Assembly: GCF_024628725.1 (NCBI RefSeq)
Contig: NZ_CP102409.1
Span: 1,211,001-1,275,000 of the forward strand
Reading direction: 5' to 3'
Length of the DNA: 64,000 nt
From: Ruegeria sp. YS9
GTDB taxonomy: Bacteria; Pseudomonadota; Alphaproteobacteria; Rhodobacterales; Rhodobacteraceae
The notes under the pieces are model-generated. The model was not told where the DNA came from and ran no database searches. It was given only the letters and a program-made list of their open reading frames with translations. The position numbers and the translations under genes are program-made. Within the stretch, counting starts at the first letter, position 1. Each line of letters opens with the position of its first letter. Shown here piece by piece: positions 28,613-36,387 of the stretch.

Positions 28613-30129
28613 CGGAACCTTCAGGTATTCAGTGCATTCTGTCCCGTTCCATTGACCAGTCGCTTGTTGAAAAGCTCATTCCCGGGTTTGCGATCAGGAT
28701 CGGCCCACCGACGGAATCGAGGTCTTTCGTGCTTTTGGATTGCCACGATCAATCGTTGCGGAATTCAGGTCGTGTTCTGCTTGAGGTCGGAGAAACATTG
28801 TGGCTTTTTCGAAATGGCCGTGCGCCGCTGTCTCAACGCTGCAAGGGGCAGGGGCGGTTTGTTCAAGAGCTACCGCAGGGCCCCGTGAAAGCGGCTTTGA
28901 AGGGTTTCCCCAAACTGCGCGCGCTGATGCAGATCGGAGCCGGGGAGATTCAGGTGAAATCCCTCGCCGTATTGGATGAGCTTGACAAGACGCTGGTCAG
29001 GGGAATGGTCTGGTGGCTGTCTTCGCAGACGGGTCAGGCAGCAATCGTTCAGCTTCAGCGGCTGCGGGGGTATGAGAAAGAATTCCAAAAGGTGAACACC
29101 GCGATTTCCACCGCGTGCGAGGGGCAGGCGGGTGTCGAAGCGTTTTACGCCGGGCTTTTCCCGGGCATGGCTGCCTATCGCGCCAAGCCAGAAGTCCAGT
29201 TGGGAAAAGCTGAGCCATCCATTCAGGTCGCAGTAGATATCATTCAAACCTATCTGAAAGTTGCCCGGCAAAACGAAGAAGGAATTATCGCCGATATCGA
29301 CACGGAATTTCTGCATGATTACCGGGTGTCTCTGCGGAAGGTCCGATCCGTGATCAGCCTGTTCAAAGGCGTTTTTTCAGACGCGCAGACAGTGCAATTG
29401 AAACGTGTCTTTTCCGATCTCATGGACGCCACCGGGCGCATGCGTGATCTGGATGTCTATCTTCTGGAAAAAGATAAATACTTCAGTCTGGTACCGCCCA
29501 GTCTTCACGCGGGCCTGCAAGAGATGTTCGACCTTTTCGAGGAGGAGCGCGCCAAGGAGCTGTCACGTTTGTCCCGCCGGTTGCGCAGTGACGAATACAA
29601 CGCCCGTATGTCCGATCTGACGGCGATGTTCAACGGATCGGATCGCCTGACGCCCGGATCTAACGCGAAACGGGCAGCACATGAATATGCGTGCGCATTG
29701 ATCTGGAAACGGTATCGAAAAGTCTGCAAAACCGCACGCGGTATCACCGACGAGACGCCGGACGAAACCGTTCATGACCTTCGTATTGATTGCAAGAAGC
29801 TGCGCTATCTGATGGAGATATTTGGGCCTCTGTTCGATGAAAAGAGCTTCAAGAACATCATCAAGCCATTGAAAAAGCTACAGGACAATCTGGGCGTGTT
29901 CAACGACTGCTCTGTTCAGCAAAAGTCCTTGTTGGCTTTTGTCGCGCAGCACAGCGACACGCGGGGTCATGTGGATGCGCGGATGGGTCTGGCCGTGGGG
30001 GGATTGATTGCGGTTCTGGATCAACGCCAAAAGGCCGAGCGGAGCCGCGTGATTGCCAGCTTTCAGAAATTCGACGGGCCGGAAACCCGGCACTTGTTCC
30101 GGACCTTGTTTCACCGACAAAAGGAGTGA
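28609..30129 (+). CDS. CHAD-domain protein with degenerate CYTH-like N-terminus
   Basis: The 506-residue protein ends in a CHAD domain (about 205-495), an all-helical domain with conserved His and basic residues that binds polyphosphate: FLHDYRVSLRKVRSVISLF, ATGRMRDLDVYLL and TVHDLRIDCKKLRYLMEIF. The first 190 residues resemble a CYTH barrel in layout (VLLDCHDQSLRNSGRVLLEV, LQRLRGYEKEF). They lack the ExExK catalytic motif, so this part is probably inactive. CHAD proteins localise to polyphosphate granules in some bacteria. A ParA ATPase follows 3 bp downstream and an intact CYTH protein after that. Confidence 0.88.
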   Translation: MTEPSGIQCILSRSIDQSLVEKLIPGFAIRIGPPTESRSFVLLDCHDQSLRNSGRVLLEVGETLWLFRNGRAPLSQRCKGQGRFVQELPQGPVKAALKGFPKLRALMQIGAGEIQVKSLAVLDELDKTLVRGMVWWLSSQTGQAAIVQLQRLRGYEKEFQKVNTAISTACEGQAGVEAFYAGLFPGMAAYRAKPEVQLGKAEPSIQVAVDIIQTYLKVARQNEEGIIADIDTEFLHDYRVSLRKVRSVISLFKGVFSDAQTVQLKRVFSDLMDATGRMRDLDVYLLEKDKYFSLVPPSLHAGLQEMFDLFEEERAKELSRLSRRLRSDEYNARMSDLTAMFNGSDRLTPGSNAKRAAHEYACALIWKRYRKVCKTARGITDETPDETVHDLRIDCKKLRYLMEIFGPLFDEKSFKNIIKPLKKLQDNLGVFNDCSVQQKSLLAFVAQHSDTRGHVDARMGLAVGGLIAVLDQRQKAERSRVIASFQKFDGPETRHLFRTLFHRQKE

Positions 30130-30132
30130 GGA

Positions 30133-30888
30133 ATGAAGATCATTGCCTGTTACAGCAACAAGGGCGGTGTCGGCAAAACCGCAACTTCGGTGAACCTTGC
30201 TTATTCCTATGCGCAGGCGGGGCAACAGGTGCTGTTGTGTGATCTCGACCCCCAGGGCGCATCGGGGTTCTACTTTCGGGTGAAGCCTTCGAAAAAGCTG
30301 ACGGATGCGCGGTTTTTCGAAGATGTGAAACGGTTTACCAAGGCAATCCGGGCCAGCGATTTCGAAGGGCTGGACGTGCTTCCGGCGAACCTGACCTTCC
30401 GCGACTTCGACGTGTTCCTGTCGCGGATGCGAAACAAACGCTCGCGGCTGAAAAAAGCTTTGATTGCCGCGGGCAGCGACTATGACGTGATCATTCTGGA
30501 TTGCCCGCCCAATTTTTCGACCCTGTCCGAGAATATCTTCAAAGCTGCCGATGAAATCGTCGTGCCGGTCATTCCGACGCCCCTGTCCGAGCGGAGTTTC
30601 GATCAGCTGGTGAGTTTTTTTGAACAACACAAGCTGCGCAAGAAAAAACTGCGGGCCTTTTTTTCGATGGTACAACACCGGAAGGTTTTGCATCAGGAAA
30701 CCATGAAGGCGATGCGCAAGCTGTATCCAAAACGCTTTTTGCAGACGGTGGTTCCTTTCGCTGCGGATATCGAAAAGATGGGTCAGTATCGTGCCCCGGT
30801 CTGTACCTATGCCGGGCGCAGTGCGTCTTGTGCGTCTTACAGGGCGCTGTTTGAAGAGCTGGAAAACGGAGTGATTTCGAACCAATGA
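30133..30888 (+). CDS. ParA/MinD-type ATPase of the CHAD-CYTH operon
   Basis: The 251-residue protein has the deviant Walker A motif KGGVGKT at 10-16 with the signature lysine. It also has LLCDLDPQGASGFYF and the Walker B region VIILDCPPNFSTLSENIF. This places it among ParA ATPases that position cargo (plasmids, carboxysomes, chemoreceptor arrays) on the nucleoid. There is no ParB or parS-like partner; the neighbours are polyphosphate-type proteins. It sits 3 bp after the CHAD gene and overlaps the CYTH gene by 4 bp. A role in spacing polyphosphate granules is my inference. Confidence 0.88.
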   Translation: MKIIACYSNKGGVGKTATSVNLAYSYAQAGQQVLLCDLDPQGASGFYFRVKPSKKLTDARFFEDVKRFTKAIRASDFEGLDVLPANLTFRDFDVFLSRMRNKRSRLKKALIAAGSDYDVIILDCPPNFSTLSENIFKAADEIVVPVIPTPLSERSFDQLVSFFEQHKLRKKKLRAFFSMVQHRKVLHQETMKAMRKLYPKRFLQTVVPFAADIEKMGQYRAPVCTYAGRSASCASYRALFEELENGVISNQ

Positions 30889-31352
30889 GCAAGGAAATCG
30901 AACGCAAGTTTCTGGTTTCAAACCTGCCGGACCTGAGCAAAGCGAAGAAAGCCGTTGTAAGACAGGGTTATCTGACCGCGCCCGACGATTCCACCGAGCT
31001 GCGGCTGAGGCAAAAGAACGATGCGTATTTCCTGACCTTGAAAGGGGTTGGAGGCCTGGTCCGGGTAGAGCGCGAGGCCGAGATCACCGCGGATCAGTTC
31101 GAAACCTTCTGGCCGGAAACGGAAGGGCGCAGGGTTGAAAAAGAGCGCTACACCGGCCATTTGCCCGATGGTCTGTTGTTCGAGCTGGACGTTTTTTCTG
31201 GCGATCTGGCGCCGTTGCGTCTGGTCGAGGTGGAGTTCACTTCGGAGGAGCAGGCCAAAGGATACGTGCCACCGGATTGGTTCGGCGCGGATGTCACCGC
31301 CGACACGCGTTACAAGAACAAGACCATGGCGATACACGGTGTTCCGGATTAA
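30885..31352 (+). CDS. CYTH-domain (triphosphate tunnel) protein
   Basis: The 155-residue protein begins MSKEIERKFLV, with the CYTH catalytic signature ExExK at residues 4-8. It continues with a full set of alternating charged strands (LRLRQKNDAYFLTLKG, RVEREAEIT, EKERYTG, LFELDVFSG, LVEVEFTSEEQA). Such enzymes hydrolyse tripolyphosphate or other triphosphates in a metal-filled tunnel. Stand-alone bacterial forms are often tripolyphosphatases. The start overlaps the ParA stop as ATGA. It ends convergent with, and overlapping, the histidine kinase gene. Confidence 0.9.
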   Translation: MSKEIERKFLVSNLPDLSKAKKAVVRQGYLTAPDDSTELRLRQKNDAYFLTLKGVGGLVRVEREAEITADQFETFWPETEGRRVEKERYTGHLPDGLLFELDVFSGDLAPLRLVEVEFTSEEQAKGYVPPDWFGADVTADTRYKNKTMAIHGVPD

Positions 31353-32719
31353 CGCTGTTGTGCCAGATTGATCGTGGTTTCCAGCCCGGGATCGCAGTTC
31401 CGGGCGGCAAATTTTCCACCGTGCATATGTGAAATTGCGGCCACCAGAGCCAGGCCCAAACCCGCATTGCGTTCCGTCCGCGCGGGGTCAAGTGTCACGA
31501 AGGGAAGCTGAAGGCGATCCAGTTCTTCGGGCGGAACGCCGGGGCCACGATCCCTGACGCTCAGTTGGGTGAAACCGTCGCGAGAACCGATCGAGATCGT
31601 GATCGCAGTATGTTCCGGCGCGTAGCGCATTGCGTTTTCCAACAGATTGGAAAGAGCTTGCGACAGAAGCGGCCGGTGCCCCTGAATGGCAGGGGCGGAA
31701 CCCCTGACTTCAAGTTGCACACCTTGATCGGCGGCGACCGGGTCATAAAGCTCGACAACATCGCCGACAAGTTGCTGCAAATCTATGGTTTCGAATTGCT
31801 CGCGCCCCAGACCGGCCTCGGCCCGCGAGATTTCAGTGAGTTGCCCCAGCACGCGCAGGACGTGATCAATTTCACCCGTCGCCCGTGCAATGTCGATCTC
31901 GCGATCCAGATCGCTTTTGCCAGGTTCAGAGAGGGCCTCGACCCTTTGCCGCAGACGAGACAAAGGCGAGCGAAGATCATGTGCTATGGAATTCGAGGTG
32001 GTCCGAAGGTTGCTGATCAACTCCTCGATCCGGTCAAGCATGTTGTTCAATGTGCCCGAAACCTGATCGAATTCGTCCCCGGTTCCGCGCAGCGGCATCC
32101 GCTTTGACAGATCGCCTGAAACGATATTCTCGGCCGTGCTGGCAATATCCGAAAGGCGCGAGAATACCAACCGCGTGAACAACCAGCCGGTGATGACGCT
32201 CAGAACCAGTGCAATCCCAAGCGCCAACGCAACCGAGCGAAACAGAACCCTGTCGAATTGCTGGCGTGACGTAGCATCCCGCCCAACCAGAAGGCGCTCA
32301 CCGCCCGGCAGGCGGATCGATGCGGCTGAGACGGACACGAACTGATCATTGTCTGCCCGGCGCAATTCCAAGTCTACCCAACCGCTTCCGGCGGCAATGT
32401 TCACCGGCCAGGACTTGAGATTGCCCGCAAGTTTGAGGCCCAACCGATCTGTCAAAAGATAGAGCGCGTCCCGCTCTGGGGCACTGGGCAAACGGCGCTC
32501 AATTGCAGTGATCAACCCAATCAGCCCGCGTCTTTCGTATTCATCTGCAAGCCCCGTCAACTCTGCTGATACGACCGAGCGGGTCTCGGCCTCGATGCTT
32601 CGGTTGGCGGTCACATAGACGAACGCGAGCACCGATGCCGTCAGAATCGTGCTCAGAATCATGCTGGTCGCGACCAGCCTTGTTCTTGAATTGTTTAACG
32701 AAAGCCGCAGGTTATCCAT
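31349..32719 (-). CDS. Membrane sensor histidine kinase
   Basis: The 456-residue protein has two membrane helices (about 17-38 and 160-183) around a periplasmic sensor region. A HAMP domain (about 184-236), a dimerisation H-box with SIAHDLRSPLSRLR (phospho-His at 247) and an ATPase domain (NLLENAMRYAPEH, DRGPGVPPEEL, GLGLALV) follow. It overlaps the response regulator gene by 8 bp, so the two are coupled. The upstream htrA gene suggests a role in envelope stress, comparable to CpxA-type systems. The signal is unknown. Confidence 0.92.
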   Translation of the reverse strand: MDNLRLSLNNSRTRLVATSMILSTILTASVLAFVYVTANRSIEAETRSVVSAELTGLADEYERRGLIGLITAIERRLPSAPERDALYLLTDRLGLKLAGNLKSWPVNIAAGSGWVDLELRRADNDQFVSVSAASIRLPGGERLLVGRDATSRQQFDRVLFRSVALALGIALVLSVITGWLFTRLVFSRLSDIASTAENIVSGDLSKRMPLRGTGDEFDQVSGTLNNMLDRIEELISNLRTTSNSIAHDLRSPLSRLRQRVEALSEPGKSDLDREIDIARATGEIDHVLRVLGQLTEISRAEAGLGREQFETIDLQQLVGDVVELYDPVAADQGVQLEVRGSAPAIQGHRPLLSQALSNLLENAMRYAPEHTAITISIGSRDGFTQLSVRDRGPGVPPEELDRLQLPFVTLDPARTERNAGLGLALVAAISHMHGGKFAARNCDPGLETTINLAQQR

Positions 32720-33392
32720 CGGACATCATGTAACCTGCTCCGCGGACCGTTTCAATCAACGGGGCATCGCCGCCTTCGTCCAGCTGACGCCGCAACTTCG
32801 AGATATGCACGTCGACGACGTTGGTGTTCGGGTCAAAATGATAATCCCAAACACCTTCAAGCAACATGGTGCGCGATACCACACGGTTTTTGCGGCGCAG
32901 GAAAAATTCGAGAATCTGAAACTCACGCGGTGTCAGGGTGATCTCGTGCCCATCGCGTGTGACCTTGCGGGTCAACAAATCCATCTGAAGGTCTTTGCAG
33001 GTCAATGTCGGCGTCTCTTCGGATTCCTGAGGGCGACGCAACAGGGCTTCGATTCTGGCGTGCAGTTCCTGAAAAGAAAAAGGCTTGACCAGGTAATCGT
33101 CAGCGCCCGAGCGCAGCCCTTTTACCCTTTCGTCCACGGCGCTCATCGCCGTCAGCATCAAAACCGGGGTTTTCAAACCGGCGGCCCGCATCGACTTGAT
33201 CAGCGACAGCCCGTCCAGACCGGGCAGCATCCTGTCAAGAACAATGGCGTCAAACCCACCGTCCGTGGCATGGTACAACCCCTCACGACCGTCAGCAGCG
33301 GTTTCGACCACATACCCCTCTTCGCCAAAACCTTTGGCGATGAAGTCCCTGGTGTCAGCATCATCTTCGACGATCAACAGACGGCGGCTCAT
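32712..33392 (-). CDS. OmpR/PhoB-family response regulator
   Basis: The 226-residue protein has a receiver domain (1-120) with phosphorylation Asp near 53 (AIVLDRMLPGLDG) and Lys in DYLVKPFSF. A winged-helix DNA-binding domain (about 128-222, with LTPREFQILEFFLRR and NVVDVHISKLRRQLD) completes it. The start follows AAAGGA. Its cognate kinase overlaps downstream. A direct repeat just upstream of the start fits OmpR-type autoregulation. Confidence 0.94.
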   Translation of the reverse strand: MSRRLLIVEDDADTRDFIAKGFGEEGYVVETAADGREGLYHATDGGFDAIVLDRMLPGLDGLSLIKSMRAAGLKTPVLMLTAMSAVDERVKGLRSGADDYLVKPFSFQELHARIEALLRRPQESEETPTLTCKDLQMDLLTRKVTRDGHEITLTPREFQILEFFLRRKNRVVSRTMLLEGVWDYHFDPNTNVVDVHISKLRRQLDEGGDAPLIETVRGAGYMMSDG

Positions 33393-33414
33393 GGTCGGGA
33401 TCCTTTCTTTTGAT

Positions 33415-33434
33415 ATTTAAACACAAATTTAAAC
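33415..33434. promoter_or_regulatory. Tandem direct repeat, candidate response-regulator binding site
   Basis: ATTTAAAC occurs at 33415-33422 and again at 33427-33434, a 12-bp period (GTTTAAAT-N4-GTTTAAAT on the coding strand). OmpR/PhoB regulators bind such head-to-tail repeats of about 11 bp. The site is 23-42 bp upstream of the response regulator start. Confidence 0.5.
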
Positions 33435-33458
33435 TAAAGCATATGGTTAGAAGAAGTT

Positions 33459-33562
33459 CTTGCCGGGTGCTGGGCCGGCACCCGGCAAGCCCGGCGGATA
33501 GTGGACAACTCTGATCCGCCGGGTGAGGCGTGCGCCGAAAATCCCCATCAAGCGGCGCACGC
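33459..33562 (-). terminator. Three consecutive perfect hairpins between htrA and the response regulator
   Basis: Read from htrA, three stems follow the stop within 115 bp. GCGTGCGCCG/CGGCGCACGC spans 33528-33562 (10 bp, 15-base loop). CCCGGCGGAT/ATCCGCCGGG spans 33490-33523 (10 bp, 14-base loop). CTTGCCGGGTGC/GCACCCGGCAAG spans 33459-33489 (12 bp, 7-base loop). All are perfect. There is no long T-run after the last one (AACTTCTTCT). They may form a terminator or a stabilised mRNA 3' end that uncouples htrA from the two-component genes. Confidence 0.7.
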
Positions 33563-33572
33563 ATGTTCAAGG

Positions 33573-35009
33573 TCAGGCCAGTTCGACCGCGACAAAAATC
33601 TGGCTGCCGCCACGGTTGATCAGCACCAGGGCAGGATCGGTTTTTTCACTGTCCAGCGCAGCCTTCAAAGCATCCGGAGTGACAGTGTCCTGATTGCCGA
33701 GCTTGACGATCACATCGCCGCGTTGCAGGCCGGCCTTTGCCGCAGGGCTGTCGGGCTTCAGGTCGGTGACGACAACGCCCTCGACGGTTTCAGCAACACC
33801 ATTTTCTGCCCGAACCGCTTCGGTCAGGGGGGCCACGGTCACACCCAGTGTTGTTCCCGCAACTTCCGCCTCGACCGGTTTGTCGGCCTCGGCCGATGCG
33901 GCCTGATGCTGGCCAACCGTCAAGGTCACAGTTTCCATCTTGCCGTCACGCAAAACGGTCAGAGTGCTGTCGGTGCCGACCTTGGTCGTGCCCACAAGGA
34001 TGGGAAGGTCACCGCTGGACTCCACGGCATCGTCGTTGAAGCTCAGGATAACGTCTCCCTGCTTCAGGGCGCCGTCTGCTGGGCTGCCGGCAACCACGTC
34101 AGACACCAGCGCACCCGAGGAAGCCTCGATTCCCAACGCTGCCGCAAGTTGTGGGCTTACGTTCTGGATCGACACGCCCAGCCAACCGCGGCTCACCTGT
34201 CCGTCATCCCGCAGATCGGCCGCGATGTGTTCAACGATGTTCGACGTGACGGCAAATCCAAGCCCCACAGAACCACCGCTGGGCGAATAGATGGCCGAGT
34301 TCACACCGACCACTTCGCCATCCATGTTGAACAGGGGACCGCCCGAGTTGCCCTTGTTGATCGCTGCATCTGTCTGGATGAACTCGGCATAAGGGCCTTC
34401 CGAGATGTTGCGGCCTTTTGCCGAAACGATGCCCGTGGTCACGGTCGAGCTCAGGCCGAAGGGGTTGCCGATGGCGACCACGTCTTCACCTACGCGGATC
34501 TCGTCACTGTCGCCAAGCTCCACGGCTTGCAGGTCAGTTCCTGCGTCGATTTTCAGAACCGCGATATCCGTCAACGGGTCCGTTCCGACCACTTCGGCTT
34601 CGAAGGTACGGTCATCGCTGAGCCTTACGGTCACGGTCGAGGCATTGTCGACGACATGGTGATTGGTGACAATGTATCCGGCTTCGTCCAGAACAAATCC
34701 CGAACCCAGGCCCTGAGACGGGCCGCGTTGCGGCATGTTGAACCCTTCGGGGCCGCCGAAGCGTTTGAAGAATTCACCAAAAGGGTGTCCTTCGAAGTCA
34801 AAGTTTTGCCCCTGGGTTGGGGTCGGCGCTGTATCTTGTTCAGCGATGATGGTTACGACCGAGGGTGAAACGGTCTCAACCAGATCGGCCAATGCCTCGT
34901 CCGCCATGGACGGTATAGCCGTCGTTGCCAGTAGGGCCGCGCCGAGCGCGCTGACACCCACCCAGTTGGAAGTGCGGGGAAGTAGAAGCGAGGATTTGCG
35001 GATGCTCAT
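33573..35009 (-). CDS. degP: HtrA/DegP periplasmic serine protease
   Basis: The 478-residue protein has a signal peptide (cleavage near residue 36, PSMADEA) and a trypsin-like domain with catalytic His118 (TNHHVV), Asp148 (LTDIAVLKID) and Ser222 (NKGNSGGPL). Two PDZ domains follow (about 265-350 and 385-475). It degrades or refolds damaged envelope proteins. It is transcribed toward the two-component genes, from which three tandem hairpins separate it. The 747-bp gap upstream should contain its promoter. Confidence 0.95.
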   Translation of the reverse strand: MSIRKSSLLLPRTSNWVGVSALGAALLATTAIPSMADEALADLVETVSPSVVTIIAEQDTAPTPTQGQNFDFEGHPFGEFFKRFGGPEGFNMPQRGPSQGLGSGFVLDEAGYIVTNHHVVDNASTVTVRLSDDRTFEAEVVGTDPLTDIAVLKIDAGTDLQAVELGDSDEIRVGEDVVAIGNPFGLSSTVTTGIVSAKGRNISEGPYAEFIQTDAAINKGNSGGPLFNMDGEVVGVNSAIYSPSGGSVGLGFAVTSNIVEHIAADLRDDGQVSRGWLGVSIQNVSPQLAAALGIEASSGALVSDVVAGSPADGALKQGDVILSFNDDAVESSGDLPILVGTTKVGTDSTLTVLRDGKMETVTLTVGQHQAASAEADKPVEAEVAGTTLGVTVAPLTEAVRAENGVAETVEGVVVTDLKPDSPAAKAGLQRGDVIVKLGNQDTVTPDALKAALDSEKTDPALVLINRGGSQIFVAVELA

Positions 35010-35756
35010 TTGTGTCTCCTGTTATCATCACGCAGTTGCGGCTGCGCGTTGAGACAACAGATGCCTGCTCAGAATTGGCGTTTCCTGACTGATCAATTAA
35101 TAAATCTTAATTTTGCCACAAAGCCGGTGTTGGGTTGCGGTCGACGTCGATCGGGATTCGCGGAATTTCACCGATCCGCACCAGAGCGAATCGGAGGATT
35201 GTTGCTAAAAATGGCGTCAAACTTTCAAAAATATTGAATTTGTTTTGTTTTGTTGACAATCATCCTTCCGAATGATGGAGAAAAAAGCTGCTCTTCCAAT
35301 GGTTGTGGGTGGGTCTGTGTGAGGCATGGCTTGACACAAAAAAATGTTGTTGATTGCGGATAATAGCAAATAAGTTTGTGCTTAATGACGAATCGCTACC
35401 GCTTGTGAAAACGGTCGATCGCCTTTAAGTTGATTTCGGCTGGCGGGATGTTGCGAAAAAGCCATTTGAAGTAGACCCAAATTAACCCTTCCTTCCAATT
35501 TTACGTTGTTTCGAACGATCGGATAGGTGAGGATAAAGGTGCCCAAGTGAGGGGAGCCAAAAGCGCTAGGGGGCGCTGGCGGCTAACTCGATCACCATAA
35601 GTGATAACGGCGTGTTAACGAGGGGGTCTTGTTTAGGTTTGGCTGTTTGAGAGCCGGGGTGTTTCTGAAAGCACACTGGCCGCGCTTTGGAGATTGAGCA
35701 AAGTGGTAGTCCTGTTTTGGGCACCGGCCCGGTCGACAAGACCGGGCCGTGTTTGT
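35010..35756. other. 747-bp AT-rich gap without a confident gene; candidate noncoding transcript
   Basis: No open frame here has coding character or a recognisable product. It holds the htrA promoter (minus strand) near 35010-35110. On the plus strand TTGACA occurs at 35253 and 35331, the second followed by GATAAT at 35359-35364 (22-bp spacer, longer than ideal). Small dyads occur at 35591-35605 (ATCAC/GTGAT), and a terminator-like hairpin lies at 35725-35749. The base composition is clearly more AT-rich than the flanks. A small RNA is possible but unproven. Confidence 0.4.
35725..35749 (+). terminator. Hairpin with T-rich 3' side, downstream of the long gap
   Basis: CGGCCCGGTC and GACCGGGCCG form a perfect 10-bp stem with a 5-base loop, followed on the plus strand by TGTTTGTTC. 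On the minus strand it lies just after the MobA-like gene but is not followed by Ts. It fits better as the end of a plus-strand transcript, or as a weak terminator for the minus gene. Confidence 0.6.
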
Positions 35757-36356
35757 TCAGAGGGCATGTTTTCTGTGCCAGTCCTTCCAGTCATCCGGGG
35801 TATCCAGATCCAACAGCGCGTTTCGGCCGGGCAGGGGATGCAGATAAACACTGTCTTGATACTTTCGCACGATCTCCTGGGCACCGTCGTCCCCTTGCAA
35901 CTGTGACAGTTGATCAAAAAGGGATCTGTCAAACACCACCGGATGACCGGGCTTTCCATCCTCGGTTGTGCCACGCCAGATCAGGTTGTCGGGATGGGTT
36001 TGTCGCGCTTTCAGGATTGTTGCCAGGTCAGCTTCCGTAAGATCGGGCAGATCGGCCAGCAAAACCATGGCGGCGGGTGCATCCGGCGGCAGTTTTTGGA
36101 TCGCGGCGCGCAAACTGGCGTTCATGCCTTCTGCCGCATCCCGGACCGGAAAGATTTGAACATCCATGCCATCAAGTGCGCCATATCTTGGATTTGGTTC
36201 AGGGGGCAGGGCGACGATCACAGGTCCCACGGCGCAGGCCACAGTTGCCGAGCGGGCGACCAACGGGATGCCGTTGATCGGCTGCATCAATTTGTCGATG
36301 CCGCCCATACGGCTGGATTGGCCCGCCGCCAGAAGGATAATGGGTATTTCAGTCAT
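35757..36356 (-). CDS. MobA/MocA-like nucleotidyltransferase
   Basis: From ATG 36356 the protein is 199 residues and begins MTEIPIILLAAGQSSRMGGIDKLM, the NTP-transferase signature with GxSxRMG and Lys. LLADLPDLTEADL is the metal-binding Asp region, and GHPVVFDRSLFDQL is typical of molybdenum cofactor cytidylyl/guanylyltransferases of the MocA type. It probably transfers CMP or GMP to molybdopterin. No molybdoenzyme or XdhC gene is adjacent, so the target is open. It lies 31 bp after the GcvT-family gene in the same direction. Confidence 0.82.
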   Translation of the reverse strand: MTEIPIILLAAGQSSRMGGIDKLMQPINGIPLVARSATVACAVGPVIVALPPEPNPRYGALDGMDVQIFPVRDAAEGMNASLRAAIQKLPPDAPAAMVLLADLPDLTEADLATILKARQTHPDNLIWRGTTEDGKPGHPVVFDRSLFDQLSQLQGDDGAQEIVRKYQDSVYLHPLPGRNALLDLDTPDDWKDWHRKHAL

Positions 36357-36387
36357 TTCAGTACAATGCCGTCGGCCCGCGCCCAAG

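Noticed and set aside
35093..35106. TTAA-N6-TTAA upstream of htrA as a CtrA site
   Set aside because: The CtrA consensus needs a 7-base spacer; here it is 6, and the sequence is simply AT-rich.
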